This document shows, one piece after another, positions 33,131 to 45,470 of a stretch of DNA of 64,000 nucleotides (the first letter of the stretch is position 1; each line of letters opens with the position of its first letter). This DNA comes from Paguma larvata. Lineage: Eukaryota; Chordata; Mammalia; Carnivora; Viverridae. The stretch covers positions 16,960,485-17,024,484 of the forward strand of contig CM057823.1 of NCBI GenBank assembly GCA_030068075.1, written 5' to 3'. Under the pieces are notes generated by a model that saw only the letters and a list, made by a program, of their open reading frames with translations, searched no databases and had not been told where the DNA came from. The position numbers and the translations under genes were made by a program.

Positions 33131-36100
33131 CAATGCTTTTTACCTTTTTGGCAGCCAGTCCTTGTCATTTCAATAGACAGCATAGCCTTCATGAAACACA
33201 TGTGTGGAGGAGGGCGTTCTATTCTGCGCAGGCCCTAATGCCTGGTCATCTGTTTAAATAGGCAGTGACATTTCCAATGTAATTAAATTTCTAATTGTAC
33301 ATCCAAACTTTGTTTATGCATTGGCATGTGTATTAAATTATGATTTATAATTGTTAAAAGCCATTAATTTGAGATCTGTAGGGCATGTCATCAGCATCTT
33401 GACTGTACCATAAGACTCATTTCTTTTAGAAATTATTTGAAAACATATTAATGGAACTTAAATTTAAATATTATAAAATTGATACTGTTGGAAGACGAAG
33501 CTATATCTTCAAATTACATTTATACTGGGCTATTTTTATATTCTCTGTAAAAGTCATTATTTGTACCAAGAATGATTAAAATAATAAATGCACATGTATA
33601 AAATGAGAGTTTCTAATTACGCAGCGTTTTGGGAAGACATTTCCAATTATAGAGTAAGAAGGATAAAAAACATTTTTAATTACTATTGAGAATTGTACAC
33701 AGTTGAAAGTTTAGCTTGAAATATTATGGCATGTTTAAAGTACATCTAAAAACGAAAAGACAGTTAATTTTTCTAAATTAACAACTTTTAACCTTTTTAG
33801 TGCCATATAATTTACAGTATTGACAGAACGCTATTATATAAAATCTAGATTCACAGCATACTTAGGTAATCCCTATCTATAGTGAATGGCACTGGTATTT
33901 ACTAATGCTCCAAGAATGCCATACCCATTTTAAGGGTTGATGTTATCTGATGGGCTGTGGCATTATTCTAATTAATCATTTTCTATACAGTATGAGTTAT
34001 TAAATATTTTAGATATCACACATACCTATATTTTATTTCAGTAAGGATATCTATTGCATATACTGGTAAATTATGCAAATTGAAATGAATTATTTAATTT
34101 ATAGAAAATCTATTTTAAATATTATAGATTAGCTATATTTTTTAAAAAATGAACACGCTAACAAAGCAATACCTCCAAAAAATATTTATTACACAATAAA
34201 CAGAGCATTCATTGCTCTGTTACCCAGTCTACAATCCAAAACCCAAGTACTTGAATTCACAGCAGCAAACCTTGGGTTTTAACCATTACACTAACTTACC
34301 TTATATATTCTTAACCTTAACATGGTGGTCTAAAAGAAATTATACAAGCCCATATTTCTCTTAATGACTAAGTAACTATTTACTTCTTAGGAATTGGATC
34401 TTACTTCTCAACCAAGATTTTAATATCAACTGGAGGAGATAACTGAAATAAATTGTTAAAAATTTTCTGAAGAGCAATTTTTAAATGCAAACAGAAAGAG
34501 AAAGAAGGAGAACATATTTCAGATTCTAATTCTTCTAGTGGTTTTATTTAAAAAATCTGCAAAGATGTCTTTGGAAGAATGAAAACTTTTGAAAAATTAA
34601 ATTTGTAGCAGTAGTAAAAAGGGTACAAGATATAAACAAGACAACTGGAGAGGGAAGAGCAAAATTAAACCTTATCTTTTCTTCCATACACTGTAGCTTT
34701 AAAAAAAATTGTGAATCTGCATAACCAACAATGACATCTTAAAGTGAACATATTTTACTTAATCACACATTTATTTTCAATCGATAATCAAATTATAAAG
34801 TTGGAACTTTAAAAAAATGGCATGTTCTATTCCTGATACTGAAGATCTTAAATGTGATATTTCTTAAAAACTCACAAATGTACTTCATTTAGAGGTTTTA
34901 GTACTTGTTATTAAGAGTAGAATAGAAAAAATGCAAATTACATGCTAAGATTAAAACGATTATTTTTGTTTCCCATTTTGTTAACAGGAACCAATACACA
35001 TGACCCTAGATATAGGACGACGAAAGATAATTTACAATTTTGCTCCATCAGGAACCTTTCTAATAACAATTCATTTGTTTTACAGTAGTTATTTTGATTG
35101 AAGGGCTAATATACTTGGAATTTTTTTAGCACACTAAGGGCTTTGTTATTGCTAGCATAATTAAATTCTGGATTTAGTGAATTATATTATATACAAAAGC
35201 ACACCTCCTTACCAGTGGGAGTAATTTGCCCTACAGAAATCTGTTATAATATTTAAATGAAATTGTTAATCAGGGACTATTTACAGCTGCACCTGCTCTT
35301 ATTTGTACCGTGAAACTGTGTAATCACTGTCAGTCTTACAGATCCAGGCAGAAGATAACCATTACTATGACAGAACTATAATTAAAGAGAATCCCCATCT
35401 GTTGTATTATCTTGGCTTTGTTAAAGAGTGAGCAACATGGGTGCAGAAGGCACCAAAGAGGAGAAAAGCGGGAGCAGACAAGGTGTTTATGAGAATTCCA
35501 CCCATTTTCTACCCAGAAAACCAAAGGAATCAACCCCAAAAGTTCAGTGATAAACTGATAAGGAATAAAGTTAGAAAAAAATCATAACCCAGACTATAGT
35601 GAAGCTTCTTACTTGTAAAAAAAAAATATTTTAGAATAGAAAATAAGTTTGAGGATGAAACAAAAGTCCATAAGCCATTCTAATTCAGTCTTGTGGTTTG
35701 TTTTTGTTATTTTAAGCCTGTGAGTTTTTATAAAGGTTATTTTTTAGCACTTGATATGATATATACTCCAACAAGTGCATTAAATTCTTTCAGAGTTATA
35801 TTATGATCTGAAAATTATTCAAATATCTTATTTTGAACTCAGTAATTTTTTCTCTTTGAATAGTTCTATAATTTTAAGGATTAATTAAAATGGTTACTAT
35901 TTTCAAGAAATATGGATCTGTGCATTCAAGATCAAATATATATGAGGTGCAAAACACTGTGTTACTGTTGCAAGGTTTAAAGTTATGAATGTGATATAAG
36001 TACCGCACTCAGGGCATGTCATACCATGAAGGGATTATGAACAATACACCTTGGCAAATGCAAGCTTAGAATTCAACTTACATTCTATGAGAGAAATATC

Positions 36101-36169
36101 TAAAAGAATCAAGAAGTTAATATGAGTTATTATATATATCGCTTTTTAAAATATTATAAAATTACATAT
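33131..36169. other. SINE-free, mostly unassigned AT-rich DNA
   Basis: No gene or young repeat recognised over 3 kb. Parts such as 33170-33420 and 35060-35340 contain mixed-composition sequence with homeodomain-like TAAT/ATTA cores and an E-box pair (cagctgcacctgct near 35284-35297). They are reasonable candidates for conserved enhancers, which is inference only. Confidence 0.5.
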
Positions 36170-36298
36170 TTATTATTTTATTGTCTGTCTCTGCACTAAA
36201 ACTGAAGCTCCTAAAATAAAATGTCTGTTTCTTCAGTGATGAATGAAATATGCAATACTTGGGTGAGCCACTCAATATCTGTTGAATGAATGAATGAT
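36170..36298 (+). mobile_element. L2 LINE 3' end, short
   Basis: Contains 'actgaagctcctaaaataaaatgtctgtttcttcag' and ends 'cactcaatatctgttgaatgaatgaatga', the L2 3' terminal pattern. Confidence 0.78.
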
Positions 36299-36463
36299 AT
36301 AGATTTGAAAAACATAGAAGAAATAAGCACGTGAGTAATCGTTTGCATTTTAAAAACAATGGTAGAGTATCTTAGTTGGAAATACCTAAAAATCTTCATA
36401 ACAATTAGGTGGCAGAGAGTCAGTGTCAGCTAATGGATGACCAAATGAGTTGTAAAAGGAAAA

Positions 36464-36464
<1 letters not shown>

Positions 36465-36497
<33 letters not shown>

Positions 36498-36507
36498 ACA
36501 CACACAG
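36465..36507 (+). repeat. (CA)n microsatellite
   Basis: About 20 CA units with one cca interruption. Confidence 0.95.
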
Positions 36508-39500
36508 AAACAAAAAAGGAAAATCAAATTTGGACAACTGGCAAGATTGCTTAATTACTATGTTTAGTAATCCAATTGACATGATTGAGGAAGATATGCC
36601 AATTCTAAACTGAACCAAAATATTTATACATTGATAAGCACAAGTGCCTTTCAGAAAGGATGAGTTAATCCTGAATATCATAGGTATGAATAACATCACC
36701 TAAACAGAGGATATTTGATTCCTACAGTGAAGATAGTCTTATAAATAAAGAACAGATATAAGCATATGATTCATACTGGCTAAATTTATATATCGTTCTT
36801 AAAAATCAAGTCCATAAACTGAAGGACAAAATAGCCAACTATGGACAAATCAAAATGTGACTATGAATAATTTTTATTGTAATATTATAGAGGTAAAATT
36901 AGAATTTCAAGTTAATGTAACAAAATAAAGCAAAATTATTATCCTAAGACAACACTTTTAATATTGTTTTGTGAGACGATAAGCCACTACTTTAGCTTCT
37001 ACATGTATGGGCTTTGTGAAATGTATATTTAATTTGCTAAATTTCTGTAATTCATATATAAAATTCCAGTAAAATATTTCACCCATACTTTTATCATTTT
37101 TTGAAAACTTTATATCTAATCTTATTTTAAGATCTCTTAAAAATATCAACAATATATCCTACTATTCTTACTCAGGAATTTCTTATAACAAAGTATAATT
37201 AGGAAATCCTGGCTGCATCTGTCCAGTGTTTTTTTTTTTTAATACTTAAATTACATATTTAAATTGATGTTATAACAGAATGATTAATTTTTATGAATTT
37301 TGAAAACTTAAACCGTTAAACTAATGACATATCCTAAATAAAATCATGGATGGGTACTGACCAAATGATGCTTCCCTCCATGGGGAACTATTACCGAGTG
37401 TCCTTAGGAAACATCCACGAAAAAAGGTGATTTGCAGGTAACGCATGTGCTCAAATGGTCCCATTGATATGACTAAGACTATTGTCAGGGAAGTTTATTT
37501 TATACACCCAGTTCCGTATATATCCAAAGTAACTGTGTAGGAAATTATTTTAACTTATGTTTTTTAATATTAAAATATTTTCATCATACACTTTCACTAT
37601 ATTTTTCATCATATTTTCATCTGATCTTTAACCAAATGTGTTTAGAGCATATATGAATAAAGTATCTGGTTCAGAAAAAATATAGTTTGCTATCTAATAC
37701 AGGAGTTTTGAACTTTTGTTTACTGCTGTGTGGGACAAACTAAACATGGTTTGTTTAAAAAACATGCCCAAAGTACTGAAATTCTTTCACACCTATCTTG
37801 AAAAAAAATCGCCCGAATTCTTTCTTGTCGAGTTTAGAGTTAGTAAATGTGGCAAGTGCTTCATTCCCTAATGGAAAGTCATCTGAGAAATGATGGCTTC
37901 AGTGTTCGGATTTCACTGGGTGGGATTTCTCAGAGGCAGAAACAAATAATAATTCTCAACCATGATAGAAAGGATATTTGTTGTCATTTGTTTTCACCCA
38001 GGAGTAACCACAGATTAAAATATTCCCAGAGCTACCTGTAAAACTTAAAGGAGAGCAATTAAGTTGGAATTGTGGCTCCAACACTGATTTTCTCTATTTA
38101 TACAATTCAGAGACAGTAAAATGGATTATAAACAATAAAGGAGACAGATATTACAGTAAAGGTTTCCTAGGCTGAGAACATTGTTAGCTCCATGTTATAT
38201 GTATAAATAAATATTCTTCAAATGCTAACTTGAACTATGACTGAAATACCCATTCGCTGAATATTCCAATATGTTAAAATACCTGCAATACTTTCATTCA
38301 TTAATAACTTCATGTTCGATATAAGAAAAGAGATTATTATTTTAATATTTTGGGGTCTATATGCTACCACTATGTAGGAATGTAAGTGAGGTGTTCCCTA
38401 AATACTTGTAAAAGGTGGGGGGGGGGGAGGCAAGTGATTACCAACTAAGAGAAAGAGCAGCAAGCACTAAACACTATCCTAAATGATAACTTGTAAATAA
38501 TATGTTTAAGAAAGTTGTCTATGCTAGTAGTGTACGACTACAGGTCAGCAGTTCTTTGAGAATCATATGAAAGCAATGATCTACCCATGAATTCAGAGGA
38601 CACATGCACATATATCAGAGTTTTACTTCCATTTCCAGAGGGTTCAAGAACTCTTTCCCAAAGTATCAATTAAAACATCAACTCAATGCAAAGCCACTAA
38701 AATAAAATTATATATATATTTTTTTTCTTTTTACCGTCAAATCACAGCGTTATTTTTTAAGATATTTTAAATTACACTTAATTTCCATTCACACAGCACC
38801 ATTAACACACATCATACAACTGAACAGTTATGACCAATTTGGCACATTTGCAGCCAAACGGGACTATGTTGTGACTGCTGCCTGGCTGATAGCAAATTAT
38901 AAGATGTCATTGACTACAAAGCATAGAACAAATCCACAGATAATAATATTTGAGGAAAGCATGCCATAAAAGTAATGAAATATGATACATAGGAAAAACA
39001 CTGGGCAAAGGGTAAATGTAACCCTTAGTGTACATTAAGTACAGTGCAGGCAAAAGAGAACCTTCCAACATCAATGACCTTGGTTCCAAGGGCAAGGCTA
39101 TCTCAATGGACCTATTTAACTGAAAAGCTTATTATAAAATCATATAAATTAACTTTCTTTTTTTTTCTGTTCTTACAAAAGTACTCTTTAAAATGCTGAT
39201 TGTCTTTTAATACAGAGAGAGAATCTAATGATCTGGGATATTTGCATATTCAAATTCTTCTTAAGATTAATTCTAATTGCACAGTAATTATAACACTCTG
39301 GAGTTTACCTGAGTCACTGTCCATTTTAATTGTCATGAATCAGTCCCTCAGGGGTTGGATCACCCTGTAATCTTAATAAGTACAGGTATTTGGGTCTTCG
39401 GAATGGAAGATCTGATTCTAGAACTCAACAAGTAGGTGGGTGAAGTTTTGCCAACCTCCAGTGTTCCCAGATAATTCTGATTTCCATGCGGACGGGGCCT

Positions 39501-39912
39501 GTGAATTTTTCTCACCCTGAACACCCCAGCATTTAGCAGAGTATCAGGCTCAATAAATTTTAGTTGAATAAGCCTTATCACCATTTCAATATAGAGTTTC
39601 TTAGAGTCATGGTTACTAAAGAGAAAGATCTCTGATTCTAATAAATTATTCTCTTTGCAAATTCTCATTGAAGATTGCTTGATTACTGATATATTTGTTT
39701 AATACCTTCCAGAAAAAAAAATCGTTAGTATCTCTCTCCAAAATTCATTCCAAATTTAGATTCAAAATGCAGTATTTAATGTAAAGAGAAAAAAAATGAT
39801 TAAAAAATTACCTTACAGAAGAGCCTTTTTATACACATTGACATGAGTCAGGACAAGGAATAAAAGTGAAAGAATTTTCAGTGCTTTGGAAAATAAAACA
39901 CTTGTCTCGACT

Positions 39913-39933
39913 AAAAAAAAAAAAAAAAAAAAA
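39913..39933 (+). repeat. A21 homopolymer run
   Basis: Twenty-one A with no recognisable retroelement upstream; flanks do not show a clear target duplication. Confidence 0.85.
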
Positions 39934-42349
39934 GGAAGTGGCTACTGTCCAAGGAAAGTTGAAGTCCACAGATGGTTTCAGTAAAGAAAATGGCCAAACA
40001 CTGGTCAATTAGTTTCAGTGTTAAAATAAGGTAATAGTAGAAGACTAGAGATTCTTTCAATGAGGTAGTGATGATATTAATGTTATGTTGTCATTAAATA
40101 GTATATATAATAGTTCTAAGGAGAGTTTTTCAATAACCTAGAACAATAAGGTTAGGAAACAAACCTTTAAATACACAGTTTATCACAACTATGAGAACAA
40201 TAGAAGAAATGATAGCAAATGCACATTAACAAAGGATCACTAGCAATATTCCCAAGAATTTGTCTTACGCCCAAAAGTAGCAAGTATGATGAAACATATC
40301 GTGACGTGTTGTGGCAGAATAGAGTAGGATGAAACCTGGATGTCATCCCAAGGTGATTAAATACATAGAATGTGGCACCATCGTTGGATGCCATCTTATG
40401 CAGGGATCAGATTTAATGATCTTAATTTACATATAGAAACATGGGTAGATGTTTTCCTTATAGTTTAAGAATCAAACTTAGAAACAGCCTGAAATCTACA
40501 TAACACAGTATTATTTACACAAATTAAACACACACGGACACACACATGTGGCATTGGTTCCTATATGTGCAGTGTGTGGTTTGTGTATGGCATGTACAGG
40601 CCTCCGTAAACCACAAGAACAAAAACAGGAAAAGGCCTAGCTGCAGGACGCGAGCCCAGATAACAGGGAGACCTCCCTGCATTTACTTGTCCAAGAGCCT
40701 GGGATTAAACGGATTCCGAGGAATGGCCTCTCCCTTGCCAAAAAGAAAAATGCAGAATTAAACCCTTACCATGGAGGAACCAACCATAGCCAAGGTCTCT
40801 CCACGATTTGCTCTCCTGTAGTGTAGGAACACAGTCTGGTTTGTGACTGGTTGAGATGTCATCATGTTCTGACCAAAGAAAGCTGAGGTATTTCTTATAT
40901 AAATAAAGAGAAGGCTGGAACCAAGGCAGAGGAAACAGGAGATGAAAAAAGGTGTGTCAGGTCTCCTATACTATAATTTACTAAATGTAGTTTTCAAAGA
41001 TGCATTTGTATCTGAGGACATACATTTTTTGGCAAGGGTACCTACAAAGGTAATGGGAATGGGAAAGGGTGTAGAAATGATGGGACTATGCAATAAAACA
41101 AAACAAAGGCATTAGCAGATCTGATTTGAGAGAACAGATAATGAATGGAGGAGCATGAATACTTCAACTCTGTGCCACCAAGGTAAACAAAAATACATAT
41201 GAAAATAAAAACTTAAAGCTTCCCAATTTGCCTTCTATACCAGTATCAAATCAAAGGAATTTATAAGGTATCAGTTTCCTTATTTGTTTCACCTTACTTC
41301 TCCAGAGTGTTCACACGACAATTAATAGTGGTTTTATACAAATAGTTGATTCATACAATTGTATTTTTGTTGCTTTCTTCAGGTTATAGGAAACTGCATT
41401 TTCCTAAAATGCATTTTCCCTTAATGCCTTCATTGTATATGGGTTGACACTGTATTGCATTTGTACAAGTGAATCAGACGTTTAATATTCCTTGAATCTA
41501 AAATCCCTCTAAACTGTGTGATTTAATTAACAGATAATTAAATGCCAAATATAAGAACTTTAGGGACGAACGCACTGAGGACGTATCAGGATAAAAGATG
41601 TTTACACAAACGCAGATTCTCCCCTGACTGAATGCGGCTGGGAACAGGCAAGCAGGGCAGAGCTAGAGCCAGCTGATAACAAGCTGTTCATTAAAGCATT
41701 AGCCTCCCTGAGCTTGAAGAATGTCAAAGTGTCTTCTGCAGAGCCATAGAAAAATAATTATAGAGCAAAAAGAATGCTGTTTTGCATTTGTAATAAGAGG
41801 CAAAAAATTTTCTGTTTATTAGATTCAAAATTCTCTCTAAAAATACTCATTCCCAATAGTTTCTTTTCTGATGGCCCTTTATGTTCAAGATTTAGCATTA
41901 TGACCTTCTCTTTATTCAATCTCTCTTCCACCATCCCACCGTTCCTCTTCTGCATTGTAAACATGCTTTTTCGGTTGTCATATTGTCCCAGTTTACTCTG
42001 CATATTATACACTGGTGTTAACAGAAATAACGCATGGATTTCACAGATGTAAGGTTGCCTGGAGGAGGAAATATCCCAGCTACCATATTAAATCTAGAAC
42101 CCAAAAAAGAAATGTTTTCCCCAAGGGGTTATAGTGGAAAATAATTTGGAAATTTATAGTAAACAAAACAAAATCTTAGAACATTAACTGTAAATGAGCT
42201 TAGTCTAGTTTTATATTAGATGCTGGGAAACACAGACCCCACTACTAGAGATTAAAATCCAGACTCCCCACTCCCCTCAGTTCTGTGATATAATAAGTTT
42301 TATATACTGAAGATAAATTAATAGAGGTAGACTCATTCTACTCAGTTTT

Positions 42350-42563
42350 TGTTTTTTTAATTTTTTAAGTTTATTTATTTTTTAAAGAGAGAGTAAACAA
42401 GCAAGCTGGGAAGGGACAAAGAGAGAGGGAGACAGAAGATCCAAGCAGGCTACATAATAACAGCAGAGAGTCCCATGCAGGGCTCGAATTCAAACTGCAA
42501 GATAGTGACCTGAGCTGATATCAAGAGTCAGATGCTTAAATGACTGAGCCACCCAGGCGCCCC
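42350..42563 (-). mobile_element. Carnivore tRNA-Lys SINE (antisense)
   Basis: Full copy from 'tttttttaattttttaagtttatttatttttt' through aaagagagagggagacagaa and gcagggctcgaattcaaact to gccacccaggcgcccc. Confidence 0.93.
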
Positions 42564-42589
42564 TCCTCTCATTTTTTAGAGTAGCCAGG

Positions 42590-42800
42590 ACATGATGGTT
42601 AGGAGAAAGCAGTCTGGAGTTAGAATATTTGGATCCATATTCTAGCCTTACTACTCTCTAGAAATGACTTTTGGCATATCTCCCATAGTTTCACTATGCA
42701 CAATGGCAAAAATAATCACAGCTACCTCATAAAATTATTGAGTTAAATGAGATTATTCATATAAAGCATTCAGCACAGTACTTGGTACATGATTCTTTTT
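42590..42800 (+). mobile_element. MIR-type SINE, decayed
   Basis: Reads 'atgatggttaggagaaagcagtctggagttagaatatttggatcc', then 'ctacctcataaaattattgagttaaatgagattattcatataaagcattcagcacagtacttggtaca', the MIR 3' half in order. Confidence 0.85.
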
Positions 42801-42944
42801 AAGAAAGAATCACCTATATTAAAAAATATATTCATTACTCCATTCACAAAACATGTGAATACCAACCCCCGTGCCGCATGCTGACATACACAAGGTGCAA
42901 TCTCTATAGTTAAGAAGTGTATAGCCAGGTTCTCGTTATAAGAT

Positions 42945-43330
42945 TGTTTAGTGAATTCAACAATTAGCTCCTATCTTTTTCATCTTGTCCCATGTATACT
43001 CTTTAGTAAATTCAGTAAGTCACTAACAAACCTTTCTAAACCGTGGTTGACAACCTCTTTACCTTCTCAGTGCCAATCATCTCCATCTGCCTACAAGATG
43101 CCCACTAAAAACCCAACACCCTGGATCTCATCATATCTTAAATCGCTTTACCTTTAAAAGTTCTATGCTAAAATCTTATTTTACATTCAAATCAAGAGTC
43201 CCTCCAGACCTCTTCTGCCCTCACTCCTCAAAATGTGCTTTTTTTCACCACTGACTTTGAAATCCTTGATTGCTTTCTATTTTCCTCCATTATCAATCCT
43301 CCCTATCTGTGTATTACTTGAAACATATGT
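42945..43330 (+). mobile_element. Probable L2 LINE fragment
   Basis: Pyrimidine-rich text such as 'ttctcagtgccaatcatctccatctgcctacaagatgcccac' and 'gtccctccagacctcttctgccc' has the C/T-rich style of L2 sense sequence. The 68-codon open frame here (42951-43157) is rich in S, P and T and is probably a by-product. Tentative. Confidence 0.4.
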
Positions 43331-43969
43331 TTGAATCACTCCAGTACTTGCTGAGTGCTCAGTCAGCTTCACAGTATTATCTTCATTTTAAAAGGCCAAT
43401 ATTTCAGTTTTAGCCATTTCAAAGGATTAAAAGGATCTCTTCCTGTTTAATAACTACTCATCATTCCAATAATCACCTTCCTAGAGGTCAAACAAAATGC
43501 AGATGTGCTTCCTCTTCTGGAAAAATGAAGTGTTGTTTAGCACCAATAACCTAATAAAATGTGCTCCTGAGTGAAATACTATTGAAGACCCTCGAAAGGT
43601 ACATTGTGATGCCCAATATACTGAGACGATTAAACCCTGGTATTAGGAGAGTGAAATATATATTGTAGATTGTTGGACAAAGTTTTTCTGGTACCTAAAA
43701 TTGAGATAGTTTAGCTTCAAATTAAACTTTTGAATTTAAATAGTCACAATATTATGAGAGTCAAGGGATAATGAAAAAATATAGGTCATGAATTTAGTAG
43801 AGGTCATTTCATTACACTGTAAAATATGCAAGCATTATTTCTAATTATAACTCGAATACTATAATTATAGAAATTTAGCACAACATATTTCCATATAATT
43901 AGTACCTAATTACTAAGGAAACTTGTTATTAATAAACAATGTTTTCTGCATTCAGCATACATTCAGCAT
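43331..43969. other. Unassigned stretch
   Basis: AT-rich; nothing recognised. Confidence 0.5.
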
Positions 43970-44075
43970 ATATATTAAATTATATATGTACATATATATA
44001 ATTTTATATATTAAATTATATATATTAAATTATATATGAACATATGTATAATTTTATATATATGTATATGTACTT
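43970..44075 (+). repeat. AT-rich tandem duplication
   Basis: A unit of about 40 bases (ttaaattatatatgtacata ... aattttatata) appears twice in a row with small changes, within a TA-rich tract. Confidence 0.8.
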
Positions 44076-44526
44076 GTTTACTACATGATATTTTATATCC
44101 TACTCTCTAAATAGAGACAGAAAATCCTCAGCTTCAGCAACCCTCTGGTCTCAGTGAGGGTGAGAATGTTTATACTAAGGCCTAAGCCAGTGCATACTAA
44201 CTGAGCCACGTGGAAAGCCAATGTTGTCACATCGATGACATCTTATATTTGAAGATAATGAGATACAATAAAGCAAACTGAGTTACATTCCTGGAAATGA
44301 GAGTGGCCTAACAAATATAAACACACATGCCTTAACCACCGTGGGGGAGAAAACTGAACCAGGGCCAGGTCAAATATCAGGGTAATCCTGAAAACCTTGA
44401 AGGCGTGGGTTTACTGTATTTGGCAATGTTATCCCATAAATGAAATTTCACTCCTTAATAATAAACATGATGATATTATCAACCTCTTAGCTTTATAATA
44501 TGCTTTTAAAATTAGGAAAATCCAAA
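44076..44526. other. Unassigned stretch, less AT-rich
   Basis: About 44110-44440 is mixed composition (for example 'aaactgaaccagggccaggtc'). No gene recognised; might be an old DNA transposon or unique sequence. Confidence 0.45.
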
Positions 44527-44625
44527 CTGAAGCCCGCTTCGGATCTGCGTCTCCCTATCTCTCTGCCCCTCCCCTGCTTGAGCTCGGTCTCCCTCTTGAA
44601 AATAATCAAACACTAAAAAAAAAAA
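44527..44625 (+). mobile_element. 5'-truncated carnivore tRNA-Lys SINE
   Basis: Only the 3' part: gaagcccgcttcggatctgc, CT tract, then aataatcaaacac and an A-run. The tRNA-like head is missing. The flanks share aggaaaat (44515-44522 and about 44633-44640), possibly a target duplication. Confidence 0.85.
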
Positions 44626-44635
44626 AAAAGAAAAG

Positions 44636-45470
44636 GAAAATGAAAAATGTTTAGGAAATCTCTTCTTCAAGCAACAATAAAATACCTAACACATTGTCAA
44701 TGTTAATAATTTGTGAATATAGCAAGCTGCACACAAAAAAAGTTAATTCTTAAACAGCTAGTATTGCTTTTTAATAAAGGGCTGGTTTCCACCACAAAAG
44801 GAAGGTGGTAGAAGAAAAGGCTTATCAAGGAGTAAGCAACAGGAGGAGGATTAAAAATAAAAGATTTTAAATAATTAGCAAGAAGGAATGAGACAAGAGT
44901 AGTAAGTAAGTGAAAAAAATTATGAAGAGGCTCACACAGAAATGAAGTTAATCCCTTTAGGTGTTTTAATTTCACTCATTTATAAAATTTTAGTCAAAGA
45001 AAATAAACTGAAAATATGAAAAGGACAAGAGAGAGACATACAATAACCAGAACAAAATTCTTGATATGGATCTTATTGCAAAATAAAAGAATACTCTGAG
45101 AAACTGAATCTAAATTAAATGTCAGAACACATATATATTACTGAAGGTAACTGCAACATAGAATTGTTCAAATACTCATTTTTGCAGGACACTATCAAGC
45201 TTTTAACTCTTTTCTATTATACAAACTTTAGGGAAGAAATTGCCCTACAAATTGTAAAAATCAATAATATTTTTTACTGAGAAAAGTACCTCTCTTTCCT
45301 TTAAGGTGAAAATATTATGACTATTATATATAACACTCTGCCCTCACAATTTTTTTTTCTTTATGTACTCATATAAACTAACGCCTCAATCTTGTCTCAA
45401 CCCAATTCTATTCTCTTCAGCACCTGCACCCAAGCAGGGGCCAGGTGAGTGTGAAGAAAGACAAACAACT
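44636..45470. other. Unassigned stretch
   Basis: No gene recognised. The antisense 90-codon frame at 44703-44975 is hydrophobic-rich but has no known domain and probably reflects AT-rich chance. Confidence 0.5.

Larger units (their letters stand above)
36299..42344. other. SINE-free, mostly unassigned AT-rich DNA
   Basis: About 6 kb with no gene found. It includes a (CA)n tract (36465-36507), an 11-base G-run (38417-38427), a 21-base A-run (39913-39933) and possible weak L2/MIR remains near 39520-39570 (ctcaataaattttagttgaa). Segments 38730-38960, 40600-40900 and 41570-41740 are less AT-rich and look like unique sequence. Confidence 0.5.

Noticed and set aside
39360..39668. 102-codon antisense frame
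   Set aside because: No domain; it overlaps L2/MIR-like text near its middle and lacks any gene context.
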